NCBI GenBank assembly: GCA_035308365.1 | Contig: DATGGU010000152.1 | Location: 1-5,187, forward strand | Direction: 5' to 3' | Length of the DNA stretch: 5,187 nt | Source of the DNA: PALSA-505 sp035308365 | Lineage (GTDB): Bacteria > Actinomycetota > Actinomycetes > Streptosporangiales > Streptosporangiaceae | Shown here: positions 4,854-5,187 of the stretch, piece by piece | Layout of the letters: every line of letters starts with the position of its first letter | Position numbering within the stretch: the first letter of the stretch is position 1 | Translations under genes and position numbers: made by a program | The notes under the pieces: model-generated | Seen by the model: only the letters and a program-made list of their open reading frames with translations | Databases searched by the model: none | What the model was told of the DNA's origin: nothing

Positions 4854-5187
4854 GGGATCCGCCCCCCGGTAGCGGGCACGACAGCCACCGCCGGGTAGCT
4901 GGCACGACAGCCACCAGTCGGGATCCGCCGCCCGGTAGCGGGCAGGACAGCCACTGGCCGGGATCCGCCGCCCGGCGGCTAGCACGACAGCCACCGACCG
5001 GATCCGCCGCCCGGTAGCTGGCACGACAGCCACCAGGCGGGATCCGCCGCCCGGTAGCTGGCACGACAGCCACCGGCCGGGATCCGCCGCCCGGCGGCTG
5101 GCACGTCAGCCACCGGCCGGGATCCGCCCCCCGGTAGCGGGCACGACAGCCACCGGCCGGGATCCGCCGCCCGGCGGCTGGCACGAC
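4854..5187. repeat. GC-rich 40-bp tandem repeat array
   Basis: Units starting with (G)GGATCCGCC recur at 4854, 4920, 4960, 5000, 5039, 5079, 5119 and 5159, a period of 39-40 bases; a partial unit lacking the GGATCC part sits near 4893-4919. Each ends in (C/T)GGCACGACAGCCACC or a close variant. Two versions of the middle alternate irregularly, CCGGTAGC and CCGGCGGC; the second forms a small hairpin, GCCGC-CCG-GCGGC. The array continues past the window edge. Open frames here change reading phase with each unit and only translate the repeat, so no gene is called. Confidence 0.92.

Noticed and set aside
4747..5184. A 145-residue minus-strand protein across the right array
   Set aside because: It is a translation of the 40-bp repeat that changes phase each unit, with no natural protein character, and it runs into the cassette promoter region.
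4854..5187. CRISPR array
   Set aside because: The units are contiguous with no unique spacers, so this is a simple tandem repeat; the same holds for 1-367.

Overview
The window is high-GC DNA with typical actinobacterial codon use: G/C-rich third positions, purine-rich ribosome binding sites and tightly packed co-directional genes. Nothing in it fixes the genus. All four recognisable genes lie on the minus strand, so transcription runs from about 4800 down to about 400. The cluster is complete within the window, and each end is a non-coding minisatellite array: a 32/43-bp array at 1-367 and a 40-bp array at 4854-5187.

In transcription order the genes are: a small stand-alone cupin (4702-4367); a 12-TM major facilitator exporter (4257-2992); a flavin-dependent lysine/ornithine-type N-hydroxylase (2995-1733); and a methionyl-tRNA-synthetase-like adenylating enzyme (1721-402). 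The last three are tightly linked, by an ATGA overlap and then by a ribosome binding site that overlaps a stop codon. The cupin is set apart by 106 bases holding an 18-bp inverted repeat and a 27-codon upstream ORF that ends next to the exporter start. The exporter has no ATG, GTG or TTG start upstream of its first membrane segment. The best-placed initiation codon is ATA, six bases after AGGAGG.

The combination of N-hydroxylase, MetRS-like protein and cupin matches the hydrazine (N-N bond) forming machinery known from Spb38/Spb40 in s56-p1 biosynthesis and related pathways. There an N6-hydroxylated lysine is coupled to an ATP-activated amino acid, and the ester intermediate is rearranged by the cupin to a hydrazine. 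In Spb40-type enzymes the cupin and MetRS-like parts are one fused protein; here they are two separate genes with the exporter and hydroxylase between them. The cluster therefore reads as a minimal, split hydrazine-synthetase cassette with its own exporter. No NRPS, PKS, ligase or Spb39-like oxidase is present in the window. The working model, by inference, is amino acid N-hydroxylation, ATP-dependent condensation with a second amino acid, cupin-assisted N-N bond formation, and export.

Regulatory DNA is concentrated in the AT-rich stretch 4703-4800 upstream of the cupin. It has three near-repeats at an 11-bp period, resembling the layout of sites bound by SARP-type pathway activators. No RNA gene, CRISPR array or insertion sequence was seen.
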